Notes: generated by a model from the sequence alone, not told the origin. A DNA stretch of 64,000 nt from Streptomyces sp. CC0208 (GCF_003443735.1 NZ_CP031969.1:2976001-3040000); one strand, 5' to 3'. Numbered from the stretch's first letter, positions 27,237 to 36,486 are shown. Numbers and translations: made by a program.

Positions 27237-28247
27237 ATGCGCCGCTACGGCAAGCACACCGACGAGGACGACATCCGCAGCCGCCCCAACCGCAAGGGCA
27301 ACCGGCCGCGCACCCATATCCGGCCCAAGCACGAGGACGCGTCCTGGGGCATGGTCCTCACCGTCGACCGGGGCCGGCTGACGGTCCTGGTCGACGACCG
27401 GATCGTCATGGCGATGAAGGCCCGCGAACTGGGCCGCAAGGCGGCGATCGTCGGCGACCGGGTGGCCCTCGTCGGCGACCTGTCCGGCCAGAAGGACACC
27501 CTCGCGCGGATCGTCCGCATCGAGGAGCGCACGTCGGTCCTGCGCCGCACGGCCGACGACGACGATCCCTACGAGCGGGTGGTCGTCGCCAACGCCGACC
27601 AGCTCGCCATCGTCACGGCCCTCGCCGATCCGGAGCCTCGCCCCCGCCTCATCGACCGCTGCCTGGTGGCGGCCTTCGACGGCGGGCTCACCCCGCTCCT
27701 GGTCATGACCAAGTCGGACCTCGCCCCGCCGGACAAACTCCTGGAGCTCTACGGCGACCTGGACATCCCCTACGTCGTCACCAGTCGCGAGGAACTGGAG
27801 AGCGGCGCCGCGGTGGACCGGGTGCGCGAGCAGCTCGACGGCAAGATCACGGCCTTCGTCGGGCACTCGGGCGTCGGCAAGACGACCCTGGTGAACGCGC
27901 TCGTCCCGGAGGACCGCAGGCGCCTGACCGGCCATGTCAACGCGGTGACCGGCCGCGGCCGGCACACCACGACGTCGGCGCTGGCGCTGCCTCTGGCGGG
28001 CGACGACGGCTGGGTGATCGACACCCCGGGCCTACGGTCGTTCGGGCTGCACCACGTGGATCCGTCCCGGGTGATCCACGCGTTCCCCGACCTGGAACCC
28101 GGGACCGAGAACTGTCCGCGCGCGTGCAGCCACGACGAGCCGGACTGCGCGCTGGACGCGTGGGTGGCCGAGGGCCACGCCGATCCGGCCCGCCTGTACT
28201 CCCTGCGCCGGCTGCTGTCGACGCGGGAGCGGACGGAGGGCGACTGA
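27237..28247 (+). CDS. rsgA: RsgA, ribosome small-subunit assembly GTPase
   Basis: 336 residues. An N-terminal OB-fold (WGMVLTVDRGRLTVLVDDR) is followed by a circularly permuted GTPase with order G4 (TKSD), G1 (GHSGVGKTTL), G3 (DTPGLRSFGL). A C-terminal zinc finger carries the Cys/His residues of ENCPRACSHDEPDCAL. RsgA checks late 30S assembly. ATG at 27237 with AGGGGA. The C-terminal codons enter a 23-bp tandem repeat (28242-28294) that includes the stop. Confidence 0.93.
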   Translation: MRRYGKHTDEDDIRSRPNRKGNRPRTHIRPKHEDASWGMVLTVDRGRLTVLVDDRIVMAMKARELGRKAAIVGDRVALVGDLSGQKDTLARIVRIEERTSVLRRTADDDDPYERVVVANADQLAIVTALADPEPRPRLIDRCLVAAFDGGLTPLLVMTKSDLAPPDKLLELYGDLDIPYVVTSREELESGAAVDRVREQLDGKITAFVGHSGVGKTTLVNALVPEDRRRLTGHVNAVTGRGRHTTTSALALPLAGDDGWVIDTPGLRSFGLHHVDPSRVIHAFPDLEPGTENCPRACSHDEPDCALDAWVAEGHADPARLYSLRRLLSTRERTEGD

Positions 28248-28294
28248 GGGAGGGCGCCCGAGGGGACTGAGGGAGGGCGCCGGAGGGGACTGAG
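28242..28294. repeat. 23-bp direct repeat over the rsgA stop
   Basis: The unit gactgagggagggcgccc(g)agggg begins at 28242 and 28265 with one mismatch, and a partial third copy (gactgag) starts at 28288. The first copy contains the rsgA TGA. It probably arose by slippage or local duplication. Confidence 0.8.
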
Positions 28295-28381
28295 CTCCGC
28301 GTTGTTTGGCTGTACGCGAGTTCGGTAAGTGCATAATCGCACCGAGCCGGGCATGCGGCCGGACATACGGGAGGACAGCAC

Positions 28382-28705
28382 ATGGCGTGGCTGCTGGTGG
28401 TGGTGGCCGGGTTGCTGGAGACCGGTTTCGCCGTGTGCCTGAAGCTCTCCCACGGTTTCACCCGGCTGTGGCCGACCGTGGCCTTCTGCATCTTCGCGCT
28501 CGGCAGCTTCGGCCTGCTGACGCTGTCCCTGAAGAAGCTGGACGTCGGCCCCGCGTACGCGGTGTGGACCGGCATCGGCGCGGCGGGCACCGCGATCTAC
28601 GGGATGATCTTCCTCGACGACCTGGTGTCCACGCTGAAGATCGTCTCGATCAGCCTGGTGATCATCGGAGTGATCGGACTCCAGCTCTCGGGCTCGCAGC
28701 ACTAG
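28382..28705 (+). CDS. sugE: SMR-family exporter, SugE/Gdx type
   Basis: A 107-residue four-helix small multidrug resistance protein. The essential membrane glutamate is in LLETGFAVCLK (near 13), and the Gly/Pro and Tyr signature GPAYAVWTGIGAAGTAIYG fits the SugE/Gdx branch, whose members often export guanidinium. ATG at 28382 with GGGAGG. I looked for guanidine riboswitch motifs upstream and found none convincing, so the substrate stays open. A CATAAT hexamer at about 28329-28334 could be a -10 element. Confidence 0.88.
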   Translation: MAWLLVVVAGLLETGFAVCLKLSHGFTRLWPTVAFCIFALGSFGLLTLSLKKLDVGPAYAVWTGIGAAGTAIYGMIFLDDLVSTLKIVSISLVIIGVIGLQLSGSQH

Positions 28706-28706
28706 G

Positions 28707-28760
28707 CACCGGTCACGCCGGAGCCACCGGTCACGCCGGAGCCACCGGTCACACCGGCTG
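28707..28760. repeat. 18-bp tandem repeat between sugE and tetR ends
   Basis: Copies of caccggtcacgccggagc begin at 28707, 28725 and 28743 (the third diverges). They fill the space between the convergent stop codons and cover the last codon of the TetR gene. ACCGGT palindromes recur every 18 bp; a terminator-like function is possible. Confidence 0.75.
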
Positions 28761-29354
28761 CCGGTGCAGCGCGCTGCGCACCAGGTCCGCGACCCCGCCC
28801 TCACCCGGCGGGGCCGCCACGCAGGACAGGGCGAGCCGGACGGCGAGTTCGCAGGAGCGGGCGAGGTCGGGGATGTCCGACTTGTGGACGCCGGGGCCGG
28901 CGAGGACCGAGACGGCACGGTCGCGCACCAGTGCCACGAAGTCGCCCGGTGACGGCAGCGCTCCGTCGGCCCGGCGCTGGGCAGGCACGGCGGAGGAGGA
29001 CGGCACCGCCGAGAGCGTCGGCGAGGGCAGCCGCTCGCTCCAGCAGCCGGTGAGCATGGCCCGTACCAGCGCGTTCTCCCGGGCGGAGGCGGTGGTCCAC
29101 TCGGCGGTCGCGGTCAGCCGCTCCCGGGCGTCGCCGTGCGAGGTGAGCGCCCGGTCGACGCCGACGAGATACCCGTCGGCCTCTCGTCTCACCAGCGCGC
29201 GGGCCAGCCCTTCCTTGCTCCCGAACTCGTTGTACAGCGTCTGCCGGGACACTCCGGCCGTCACCGCGACATCCACCATCCGCACGGCGGACCACGGCCG
29301 ACGCGCCAACGCCGCATAAGCGGCATCCAGCAGCGATTCCCGCGCAGCAGGCAT
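28749..29354 (-). CDS. TetR-family regulator
   Basis: 201 residues. The N-terminal TetR helix-turn-helix reads MVDVAVTAGVSRQTLYNEFGSKEGLARALV (about 26-55), and the ligand-binding part is variable. I chose the ATG at 29354, five nt from GGAGG; another ATG is directly before it at 29357. It is convergent with sugE, so it is not positioned to share that promoter; its target may be its own promoter or a distant gene. The 236 bp to hisN hold no feature that I can see. Confidence 0.85.
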   Translation of the reverse strand: MPAARESLLDAAYAALARRPWSAVRMVDVAVTAGVSRQTLYNEFGSKEGLARALVRREADGYLVGVDRALTSHGDARERLTATAEWTTASARENALVRAMLTGCWSERLPSPTLSAVPSSSAVPAQRRADGALPSPGDFVALVRDRAVSVLAGPGVHKSDIPDLARSCELAVRLALSCVAAPPGEGGVADLVRSALHRQPV

Positions 29355-29590
29355 CATCGCCTCCCAGGGAGCAAGCAGCCCTGCGCCCAGATTTGACGCG
29401 CGGGGAAGCACTGTCAAGGGGTCACGCGGGCACGAAGAGGCGCGCGCGGCGGCGTCCGACCGCCACGGGCCGGCGAAACCCCGGTCCGTCGACTCGGACC
29501 CCACCCACGGACCTCACACGGACCTCACCCACGGGTCCGCGCCCCCGCCCCGCTGGCCCCCTGCCGACAGCGGCAGATACCGTTCGGACC

Positions 29591-30391
29591 ATGCCGGACT
29601 ACCTCGACGACCTCCGCCTCGCCCACGTCCTCGCGGACGCGGCCGACGCGACCACCATGGACCGCTTCAAGGCACTGGACCTCAAGGTCGAGACAAAGCC
29701 GGACATGACCCCCGTCAGCGAGGCGGACAAGGCGGCGGAGGAACTCATCCGCAACCACCTCAAGCGCGCCCGCCCCCGCGACGCCATCCTCGGCGAGGAG
29801 TACGGCGTCGAGGGCACCGGCCCACGCCGCTGGGTCATCGACCCCATCGACGGCACCAAGAACTACGTCCGGGGGGTTCCCGTCTGGGCCACCCTGATCT
29901 CCCTGATGGAGGCGGCGGAGGGCGGCTACCAGCCCGTCGTCGGCGTGGTCTCCGCCCCCGCCCTCGGCCGCCGCTGGTGGGCCGCGAAGGGCCACGGCGC
30001 CTTCAGCGGCCGCAGCCTCACCTCCGCGTCCCGCCTCCACGTCTCCCAGGTCGGCAAGCTCTCGGACGCCTCCTTCGCCTACTCCTCCCTCACCGGCTGG
30101 GAGGACCAGGGCCGCCTGGGCGGCTTCCTGGACCTGACCCGCGAGGTGTGGCGCACGCGCGCGTACGGCGACTTCTGGCCGTACATGATGGTCGCCGAGG
30201 GCTCGATCGACCTGTGCGCGGAACCGGAACTCTCCCTCTGGGACATGGCCGCGAACGCGATCGTCGTCACGGAGGCCGGCGGCACCTTCACCGGGCTCGA
30301 CGGCCGCCCCGGCCCGCACAGCGGCAACGCCGCCGCGTCCAACGGCCTGCTCCACGACGAGTTCCTGGGCTATCTCAACGAGCGCTACTAG
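29591..30391 (+). CDS. hisN: Histidinol-phosphatase of the IMPase family
   Basis: A 266-residue magnesium-dependent phosphatase of the inositol monophosphatase superfamily. Metal ligands are visible in GEEYG (Glu near 71), WVIDPIDGTKNYVRG (DPIDGT near 86-91) and SLWDMAANAIVV near 216. In streptomycetes this lineage supplies histidinol-phosphate phosphatase; other IMPase-type substrates cannot be excluded from sequence. ATG at 29591; no ribosome site is visible, so translation may be leaderless. Confidence 0.85.
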   Translation: MPDYLDDLRLAHVLADAADATTMDRFKALDLKVETKPDMTPVSEADKAAEELIRNHLKRARPRDAILGEEYGVEGTGPRRWVIDPIDGTKNYVRGVPVWATLISLMEAAEGGYQPVVGVVSAPALGRRWWAAKGHGAFSGRSLTSASRLHVSQVGKLSDASFAYSSLTGWEDQGRLGGFLDLTREVWRTRAYGDFWPYMMVAEGSIDLCAEPELSLWDMAANAIVVTEAGGTFTGLDGRPGPHSGNAAASNGLLHDEFLGYLNERY

Positions 30392-30494
30392 CAGCTCACA
30401 GATGAGCGCGCACGCCCTCAATCGGCTGTGCGCGCCCCCTTGTTGACCCTCGCTTTACCTGCGACTCTGAGGGGACCCTCATTTGTGAACTTGT

Positions 30495-30520
30495 GAACCA
30501 ATGAACGAACTCATTGGTTC
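30495..30520. promoter_or_regulatory. 10-bp perfect inverted repeat before CBS gene
   Basis: GAACCAATGA (30495-30504) and TCATTGGTTC (30511-30520) flank 6 nt, ending just before the AGGAGG ribosome site of the CBS protein. It could be an operator or a leader hairpin. The low GC relative to surroundings favours a functional site. Confidence 0.5.
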
Positions 30521-30542
30521 CCCAGGAGGTGACTGCGAACCC

Positions 30543-30953
30543 ATGCTCGTCCGCGACGCCATGAGCACGGTGGTCCTCACCATCGGCCCCGCCCACACGC
30601 TCCGCCAGGCCGCCGCCCTGATGTCCGCCCGCCGGGTGGGCGCGGCCGTGGTCCTCGACCCTGACGGCACCGGCATCGGCATTCTGACCGAGCGCGACAT
30701 CCTGAACTCCGTGGGGCTGGGCCAGAACCCGGACACGGAGCACGCCCACGCCCACACCACCACCGACGTCGTCTTCGCCACCCCGACCTGGACCCTGGAG
30801 GAGGCCGCGCAGGCGATGGCCCACGGCGGCTTCCGGCATCTCATCGTGCTGGACCACGGCGAGCCCACGGGCATCGTCTCGGTCCGCGACATCATCCGCT
30901 GCTGGGCACCGGCGCCGCAGCGCGTGCCGGCCACCACCGGTTCATCACATTAG
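30543..30953 (+). CDS. CBS-domain-pair protein
   Basis: 136 residues made almost entirely of two CBS motifs (MLVRDAMSTVVLTIGPAHTLRQAA... and TDVVFATPTWTLEEAAQ...), each closing with the GILTERDIL or GIVSVRDII pattern. CBS pairs bind adenine nucleotides and act as energy or redox sensors. The ATG at 30543 follows AGGAGG by 13 nt; an in-frame ATG at 30501 lies inside the inverted repeat and lacks a ribosome site. Partner unknown; the fur-like gene follows. Confidence 0.82.
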   Translation: MLVRDAMSTVVLTIGPAHTLRQAAALMSARRVGAAVVLDPDGTGIGILTERDILNSVGLGQNPDTEHAHAHTTTDVVFATPTWTLEEAAQAMAHGGFRHLIVLDHGEPTGIVSVRDIIRCWAPAPQRVPATTGSSH

Positions 30954-30964
30954 ACTTAATCCAA
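30950..30964. promoter_or_regulatory. Candidate Fur/PerR-type box
   Basis: TTAGACT-T-AATCCAA is a 7-1-7 imperfect inverted repeat (5 of 7 positions) in an AT-rich island upstream of the Fur-family gene, overlapping the CBS gene stop. It suggests autoregulation. This is an inference from pattern and position only. Confidence 0.4.
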
Positions 30965-30992
30965 ATCGAGTAGCCCTCCAAACTCACACCCG

Positions 30993-31021
30993 TTCGGATT
31001 CTGGTCTCCAGCTGTTACGCT
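30993..31021 (+). promoter_or_regulatory. Possible promoter for leaderless fur-like mRNA
   Basis: TTCGGA (30993-30998), a 17-nt spacer and TACGCT (31016-31021) precede the ATG at 31029 by 7 nt, so transcription could begin at or near the start codon; no ribosome site is present. Confidence 0.35.
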
Positions 31022-31028
31022 GGTGCGC

Positions 31029-31445
31029 ATGAGCGACCTTTTGGAACGACTGCGCGGCCGCGGATGGCGGATGACCGCACAGCGGCGCGTCGTGGCCGAG
31101 GTCCTCGACGGCGAACACGTCCACCTGACGGCCGACGAGGTCCACGCACGCGCCGTGGCCAAGCTGCCCGAGATCTCCCGGGCGACCGTCTACAACACGC
31201 TGGGCGAGCTGGTCTCTCTCGGCGAGGTCCTCGAAGTCGCCACCGACAAGCGCGCCAAGAGGTACGACCCGAACGCCCACCGGCCGCACCACCACCTGGT
31301 CTGCGCCCAGTGCGGCGCCATCCGGGACGTGCACCCCACGGGCGACCCGCTGACCGAGCTCCCCGACTCGGAGCGCTTCGGCTTCACCGTCTCGGGCGTC
31401 GAGGTGACGTACCGGGGCGTGTGCCCGAACTGCGCGGCGGCGTAA
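31029..31445 (+). CDS. Fur-family metal/peroxide regulator
   Basis: 138 residues. A winged-helix domain (RMTAQRRVVAEVL ... ISRATVYNTLGELVSLG) is followed by the His-rich metal site RPHHHLVCAQCGAIRDVH and a second pair CPNC, so two CxxC motifs hold a structural zinc. Four Fur-type proteins (FurA, CatR, Nur, Zur) are known in S. coelicolor; sequence alone does not tell which this is. ATG at 31029 (GTG at 31023 possible). An AT-rich Fur-like box and leaderless promoter precede it. Confidence 0.88.
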   Translation: MSDLLERLRGRGWRMTAQRRVVAEVLDGEHVHLTADEVHARAVAKLPEISRATVYNTLGELVSLGEVLEVATDKRAKRYDPNAHRPHHHLVCAQCGAIRDVHPTGDPLTELPDSERFGFTVSGVEVTYRGVCPNCAAA

Positions 31446-31455
31446 CGGCCTTCAC

Positions 31456-31493
31456 CGAAGCCCCGGCATCCTTCGCGGACGCCCGGGGCTTCG
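31456..31493 (+). terminator. 11-bp hairpin after fur-like gene
   Basis: CGAAGCCCCGG (31456-31466) pairs perfectly with CCGGGGCTTCG (31483-31493), 11 bp past the stop. No U-tract. Confidence 0.6.
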
Positions 31494-31508
31494 TGCTGCC
31501 CACAGCCA

Positions 31509-31573
31509 TTCCCGCGGTCCATTCCCGCGGCCCCTTCGCGCGGTCCCTTCGCGCGGTCCATTCGCGCGGTCCA
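31509..31573. repeat. Five 13-bp tandem repeats
   Basis: Units start at 31509, 31522, 31535, 31548 and 31561; the last three are ttcgcgcggtccM and the first two ttcccgcggYccM. The array lies between the fur-like terminator and the ABC operon. No function seen. Confidence 0.85.
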
Positions 31574-31651
31574 TACCCTTCCTGAATCTGACGGGCCGTC
31601 ATATCGTCGTGCGGCCACCCCTCTCCGTACCGAACTCCGCAAGGAGCAACC

Positions 31652-32415
<764 letters not shown>

Positions 32416-32419
<4 letters not shown>

Positions 32420-33276
32420 CGACCGTGGCTCCCGAGAAGGTCTCCTTACTCGTCCGCCGCCCGGGCCCGGAAGAACTGCATCCGGTACGCGCCCACCGGC
32501 GCAGACGAGCCCTGGAACTGTCCCTGTCGACAGCCGTCCCCCTGCTCCTTGTCCTCCTGTGGCAACTGGCCGCCGCTCAGGCCTGGCTGGACGACCGGGT
32601 CTACCCCGCGCCCTCCACCATCCTCGCCGACGGCTGGGACCGCGCGGCGGCCGGCGAGCTGTGGCCGGACGTGTGGGCGACCCTGAAGCGCGTCCTGGCC
32701 GGCTACGCGCTCGGCACCGCGACGGGCTACGCCCTGGGCCTCCTGATGGGTTCCCTGTCCCTGGTGCGAGCGGCCCTGGAACCTCTCCTGGACGCCCTGT
32801 ACGTCGTCCCGAAACTGGCCCTCCTCCCCGTCTTCCTGAACATGTTCGGCCTGGGCGAGGGCCCGCAGATCGCCCTGGTGGCCACGACGGTCTTCTTCTT
32901 CGTGTGGATCTCGACCATGTCGGCGGTGATCTCCATCCCCTCCGGCCACCGCGACGCGGGCCAGGTCTTCGGCGCCTCCCCCTGGCAGATGTTCCGCCAC
33001 GTCCTGCTGCCCGCCTCCCTCCCGTCCGTCCTGGTCGGCGCCCGGATCGCGGCGGGCGTGGCGGTCCTGGTGATCGTCGCCTCGGAACAGATCGCCGCGA
33101 CCGACGGCCTGGGCCACCTGATCTTCGACTCGCGCGCCCTCTTCCAGAACGACGTGATGTTCGTCGGCATCGTCTGCGTGGCGGTCCTCGGAGTCCTCTT
33201 CTCCGAACTGGTCCGCGTCCTGGGCCGCCTGCTCACCCCGTGGGCACCGAGGGACCGCGGAAGGGGCCAGTCGTGA
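32416..33276 (+). CDS. ABC importer permease, SsuC/TauC-like
   Basis: 286 residues with about six membrane helices. The family's coupling loop reads DAGQVFGASPWQMFRHVLLPASLPS near 190-215. A basic N-terminus (RAHRRRRALE) faces the cytoplasm. Start and stop both overlap neighbours (ATGA before, GTGA after), so the three genes are one tight operon. Confidence 0.9.
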
Positions 33277-34418
33277 AAACACGCTTCTACGGCGCGGTGC
33301 TCACCGCAGTCGCCCTGTTGACGTCGACAGCCTGCACGGCGTCACACGATGCCGCGAGCCCGGAGTCCAAGGCGGGCGGGGGCGGGACACGGACCGTCCG
33401 CCCGGTGGCGGGCTGCGGCACCGGCGCCCGGACGGACCCCGCCGACCTCTCCCCGACCCGCGCCCCGGCCCGCTGCGATTCCGGCGCTCCCGCACCCCAC
33501 CCCCTGGCGAAGCCCCGCAAGCTGACGATCGCGACGGGCACGCTGAGCGCGGAGTACGTGGCACCGCTCCAAGTCGCCCTGGACAAGGGTGAGTTCAGGA
33601 AGGAGGGGCTGGACGTCACGCTGAAGGTGCTACCGACCCCCGACTCCCTGCCCCTCCTCGCCAAGGGCGACATCGACGCGTTGTGGGCGGCTCCCGAGGC
33701 GGCGGTCATGAACGGCGTCCGGGGCGGTTTCGACATCCGCTGGGTCGCGGCCAACTTCTCCCCCGACCCGAAGTCGAAGAGCGGCCTGTGGGTCCGGCTG
33801 AAGGACGGCGAGAGCGGCGACCGGGTGAAGATGGCCGGCCGCAGGATGGGCACGATGATCGGGAAGGGCTCGGTGATCGCGTACCCCATGGAGAAGGCCC
33901 TCGGCAGACACGGCGGCGGCCTCGACGAGATCCGGTACCAGCAGCTCGGTTCGGCCGACGTCCTCACGGCCCTCCAGAACGGCGGCGTCGACTCAGCCTG
34001 GCTCCTGGACCCGGTCTGGCGCACGGTCGACGGCAAGCCCGGCTACGCCTTCCTGGGCGGCCAGCCGCTCGGCGAGCCCCTGGGCGGCATGCTGTACGGC
34101 CCGGGCCTGCTGAACGACGACGTGGACGCGGGGGTCGCCCTGCTGCGGGCGTACATCCGCACGGTGAACACGTACTTCGCGGCCGACTACAAGACGGATG
34201 CGACCTTCGTCACCTACCTGGCGAAACTCCTGAAGACCGACGAGGCGGTTCTCAGGTCCACCCCGTCCCTGCGCATGGACTGGGAGATCCGGGCGGGCAC
34301 GACGGATCGCCTGCAGGCGGCGTACAGGGCGCAGGGCGTGGTGGAGGGCGAGGCCCTGCCGGAGTCGAAGACGGTGGACAGGGCCCTGTACGAGGAGGCG
34401 GTGGGCCACCGCCCCTGA
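33273..34418 (+). CDS. ABC importer binding lipoprotein, NMT1/THI5-like
   Basis: 381 residues. The signal peptide ends with the lipobox STAC (Cys near 21), followed by an unusually long Gly/Pro/Cys-containing linker to about 85 (CGTGARTDPADLSPT), then the binding fold KLTIATGTLSAEYVAPLQVALDKG. This family binds small organics such as sulfonates, nitrate, or thiamine precursors. No riboswitch or sulfur-regulator site is visible, so the substrate is unknown. GTG start coupled to the permease. Confidence 0.87.
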   Translation: MKTRFYGAVLTAVALLTSTACTASHDAASPESKAGGGGTRTVRPVAGCGTGARTDPADLSPTRAPARCDSGAPAPHPLAKPRKLTIATGTLSAEYVAPLQVALDKGEFRKEGLDVTLKVLPTPDSLPLLAKGDIDALWAAPEAAVMNGVRGGFDIRWVAANFSPDPKSKSGLWVRLKDGESGDRVKMAGRRMGTMIGKGSVIAYPMEKALGRHGGGLDEIRYQQLGSADVLTALQNGGVDSAWLLDPVWRTVDGKPGYAFLGGQPLGEPLGGMLYGPGLLNDDVDAGVALLRAYIRTVNTYFAADYKTDATFVTYLAKLLKTDEAVLRSTPSLRMDWEIRAGTTDRLQAAYRAQGVVEGEALPESKTVDRALYEEAVGHRP

Positions 34419-34423
34419 AAACA

Positions 34424-34459
34424 CCGAGGGCCGGAACCCTTTCGGATTCCGGCCCTCGG
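34424..34459 (-). terminator. Terminator of initiator tRNA copy 1
   Basis: CCGAGGGCCGGAA (34424-34436) pairs perfectly with TTCCGGCCCTCGG (34447-34459); on the minus strand the hairpin is followed by TGTTTTCAG. It lies 7 bp past the tRNA 3' end and also close after the convergent ABC operon. Confidence 0.8.
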
Positions 34460-34466
34460 CCTTCAG

Positions 34467-34540
34467 TAGCGGGGACAGGATTTGAACCTGCGACCTCTGG
34501 GTTATGAGCCCAGCGAGCTACCGAGCTGCTCCACCCCGCG
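34467..34540 (-). tRNA. Initiator tRNA-fMet (CAT), copy 1
   Basis: A 74-nt cloverleaf without encoded CCA. The acceptor starts CGCGGGG and ends CCCCGCT-A, leaving a C1/U72 mismatch, and the anticodon arm CTGGG-CTCATAA-CCCAG has the three G:C pairs that mark initiator tRNAs. T-arm GCAGG-TTCAAAT-CCTGT. Confidence 0.96.
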
Positions 34541-34617
34541 TCGTTGAATGCAACGTTACGTGAAGGGGGAGGCCAGAGGCAAATCGCTTGTTCGAGGGCG
34601 GCCCCGCACCGCGCTCA

Positions 34618-36426
34618 CTACGCCGACAGCTCCTCGCGCAACGCGTCCCGCAGCCGAGCCGCCCGCTCGGAGACCTCCGCAGGTCCGAGGGCCACCGCCC
34701 GGTCGGCCCAGCGCTGTCCCTCGGCCAGCTCTCCCCGACGCGCGTAGACGAGGGCCAACCGCAACGCCGCCCGCCCGTGCCCCGCGTCGGCGGCCCGGGC
34801 CCACCACACGGCGGCCTCCGGCTCGCTCCCCTCCCGGGCGAGCAGCAGTCCCAGGTTGAACGCCCCGTTTCGGGATCCCGCCTCGGCGGCCTCCCGGTAC
34901 CACCGGGCCGCCTCCACGACGTCACCCCGGGCGGCGGCGAGCATGCCCACCCGTACCTGCGCGCGGCGGTGCCCCTGGGAGGCCGCCCGCTCGTACCACT
35001 CCTCGCACTCGCTCTTCTCCTCGTGCACCGGCTCCCCGAGCGAGTGCTCGGGCGCCGGCGGCCGCCGCGCGTCCAGCACGGTCGCGAGCCGGTACGCGGC
35101 CTCCGCGCTGCCCCCTCCCGCGGCACACCGCAGGTGCCGCTCGGCGCCGGCCTCGTCCCCCTCCCGCAGCCGGGCGATGCCCACCTGGAGCGCGGCCTCG
35201 GTGTGCCCGGCGGCGGCGGCCCGCTCGTACCAGCGCAGGGCGACGGCCTCCTCGCCGCGTCCGGCGAACAGGATGCCGAGGTTGAACGCGGCGTCCACGC
35301 TCCCGGCCTCCGCGGCCTTGGAGAACCAGGGCTCGGCCCCGGCCGTGTCCCCGCCCTGCAGCAGCAGGATGGCGAGCGCGTTGGCCGCCTCGCGGTGTCC
35401 CGCGTACGCGGCCCGCCGGTACCACTGTTCGGCCTGCGCGGTGCGCCCCTGCTCGGCGCAGAGCAGCCCGAGGTTGTACGCGCCGTTGTCGTCGCCTGCG
35501 TCCATCGCGGCCCGGTACCACCGCTCGGCGGTCTGCGGCTCGCCGCGCTCGGCGTGCAGGGCGCCCAGCGCGTTGGCCGCGTTGCCGTCGCCGTCCTGGG
35601 CGGCGCGCAGCCACCACACGGCGGCGCTCTCGGTGTCGCCCGCGTCCCGCAGCAGGAACCCGAGCGCGCAGGCGGCCCGCGCCTCGCCGTCCTTGGCGGA
35701 CGTCAGGTACCAGCGCCCGGCCTCCTTGAGCGCACCGCGCCGCTCCAGGATCGCCCCGAGATGCAGCGCGGCCCGCCGGTGCCCGCGCGCGGCGGCCTGC
35801 CGGTACCACAGCTCGGCCTCGGCCCCGGCGCCGTGGTCGTCCCCGACGTCCCCCTCGGGACCCAGTCGGCGGTCGAGCGCGCGGGCCAGTCGGTAGGCCG
35901 CCTCCCGGTGTCCTCGCTCGGCGGCGATCCGCATCCACTGCTCGGCGCCCGCGTCCTGGCGGTGCTCCAGCAGGTCGGCGAGCGCGTAGGCGCCCAGCGC
36001 GTGTCCCTGCTCGGCGGACTGGCGCAGCCAGTACTCGGCGGCGGGCTCGTCGCCCCGCTCACGATGGTGGCGCCCCAGCGCGTGCGCGGCCGCGGCGGAC
36101 CCGGCGACGGCGGCGATCCGCCACCAGCCGGCGGCGTCGTCGGCGTATCCGCGCTGGTGCAGCAGGACACCCAGGTTGTTGGCGGCGGCCCGGTCGCCGG
36201 CGGCGGTGGCGGCACGCAGATGGGGCTCGGCTCCGTCGAGGTCGCCGCGGCGCAGCAGGAGGGCGCCGAGGACACTCATCGCCTCGACGTCACCGGCTTC
36301 GGCGGCCAGGCGCTGCCGGACCTCCTCGGCGGCGTCGTCAGCCGCCTCCCCGACCCCGTCCCGCCCGGAAGGTTGCACAAAACGCCCTGTCTCGAACAGA
36401 GTTGCCTTGTCCCCCATAACGTCCAT
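34618..36426 (-). CDS. Long Sel1/TPR-repeat protein
   Basis: 602 residues made of about 13-14 helical repeats of 35-40 residues in the Sel1-like pattern (AAxxLGxLLxxRGDxxxAExWxRxAAExGxxxA; for example EAAYRLARALD, GAYNLGLLCAEQG). No catalytic domain, signal peptide or membrane helix is seen, so it is a cytoplasmic scaffold, common in streptomycetes and of unknown partner. ATG at 36426 (an in-frame ATG at 36417 is the alternative). Flanked on both sides by identical initiator tRNA genes on the same strand. Confidence 0.83.
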   Translation of the reverse strand: MDVMGDKATLFETGRFVQPSGRDGVGEAADDAAEEVRQRLAAEAGDVEAMSVLGALLLRRGDLDGAEPHLRAATAAGDRAAANNLGVLLHQRGYADDAAGWWRIAAVAGSAAAAHALGRHHRERGDEPAAEYWLRQSAEQGHALGAYALADLLEHRQDAGAEQWMRIAAERGHREAAYRLARALDRRLGPEGDVGDDHGAGAEAELWYRQAAARGHRRAALHLGAILERRGALKEAGRWYLTSAKDGEARAACALGFLLRDAGDTESAAVWWLRAAQDGDGNAANALGALHAERGEPQTAERWYRAAMDAGDDNGAYNLGLLCAEQGRTAQAEQWYRRAAYAGHREAANALAILLLQGGDTAGAEPWFSKAAEAGSVDAAFNLGILFAGRGEEAVALRWYERAAAAGHTEAALQVGIARLREGDEAGAERHLRCAAGGGSAEAAYRLATVLDARRPPAPEHSLGEPVHEEKSECEEWYERAASQGHRRAQVRVGMLAAARGDVVEAARWYREAAEAGSRNGAFNLGLLLAREGSEPEAAVWWARAADAGHGRAALRLALVYARRGELAEGQRWADRAVALGPAEVSERAARLRDALREELSA

Positions 36427-36456
36427 CGTCGCACCACCTGCAACCTGGGTACACCT

Positions 36457-36486
36457 GGTATACCGCAGCCAGTGAGGTCACTTCAG
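36457..36486 (-). promoter_or_regulatory. Possible promoter of the Sel1/TPR gene
   Basis: On the minus strand CTGAAG, an 18-nt spacer and TATACC lie 31 bp before the ATG at 36426. The -10 is good; the -35 is one base from TTGAAG. Nothing else is seen in 36427-36589. Confidence 0.4.

Noticed and set aside
28295..28381. Possible guanidine riboswitch before sugE
   Set aside because: I looked for the ykkC, mini-ykkC paired ACGR loops and PRE patterns and found none that fits.
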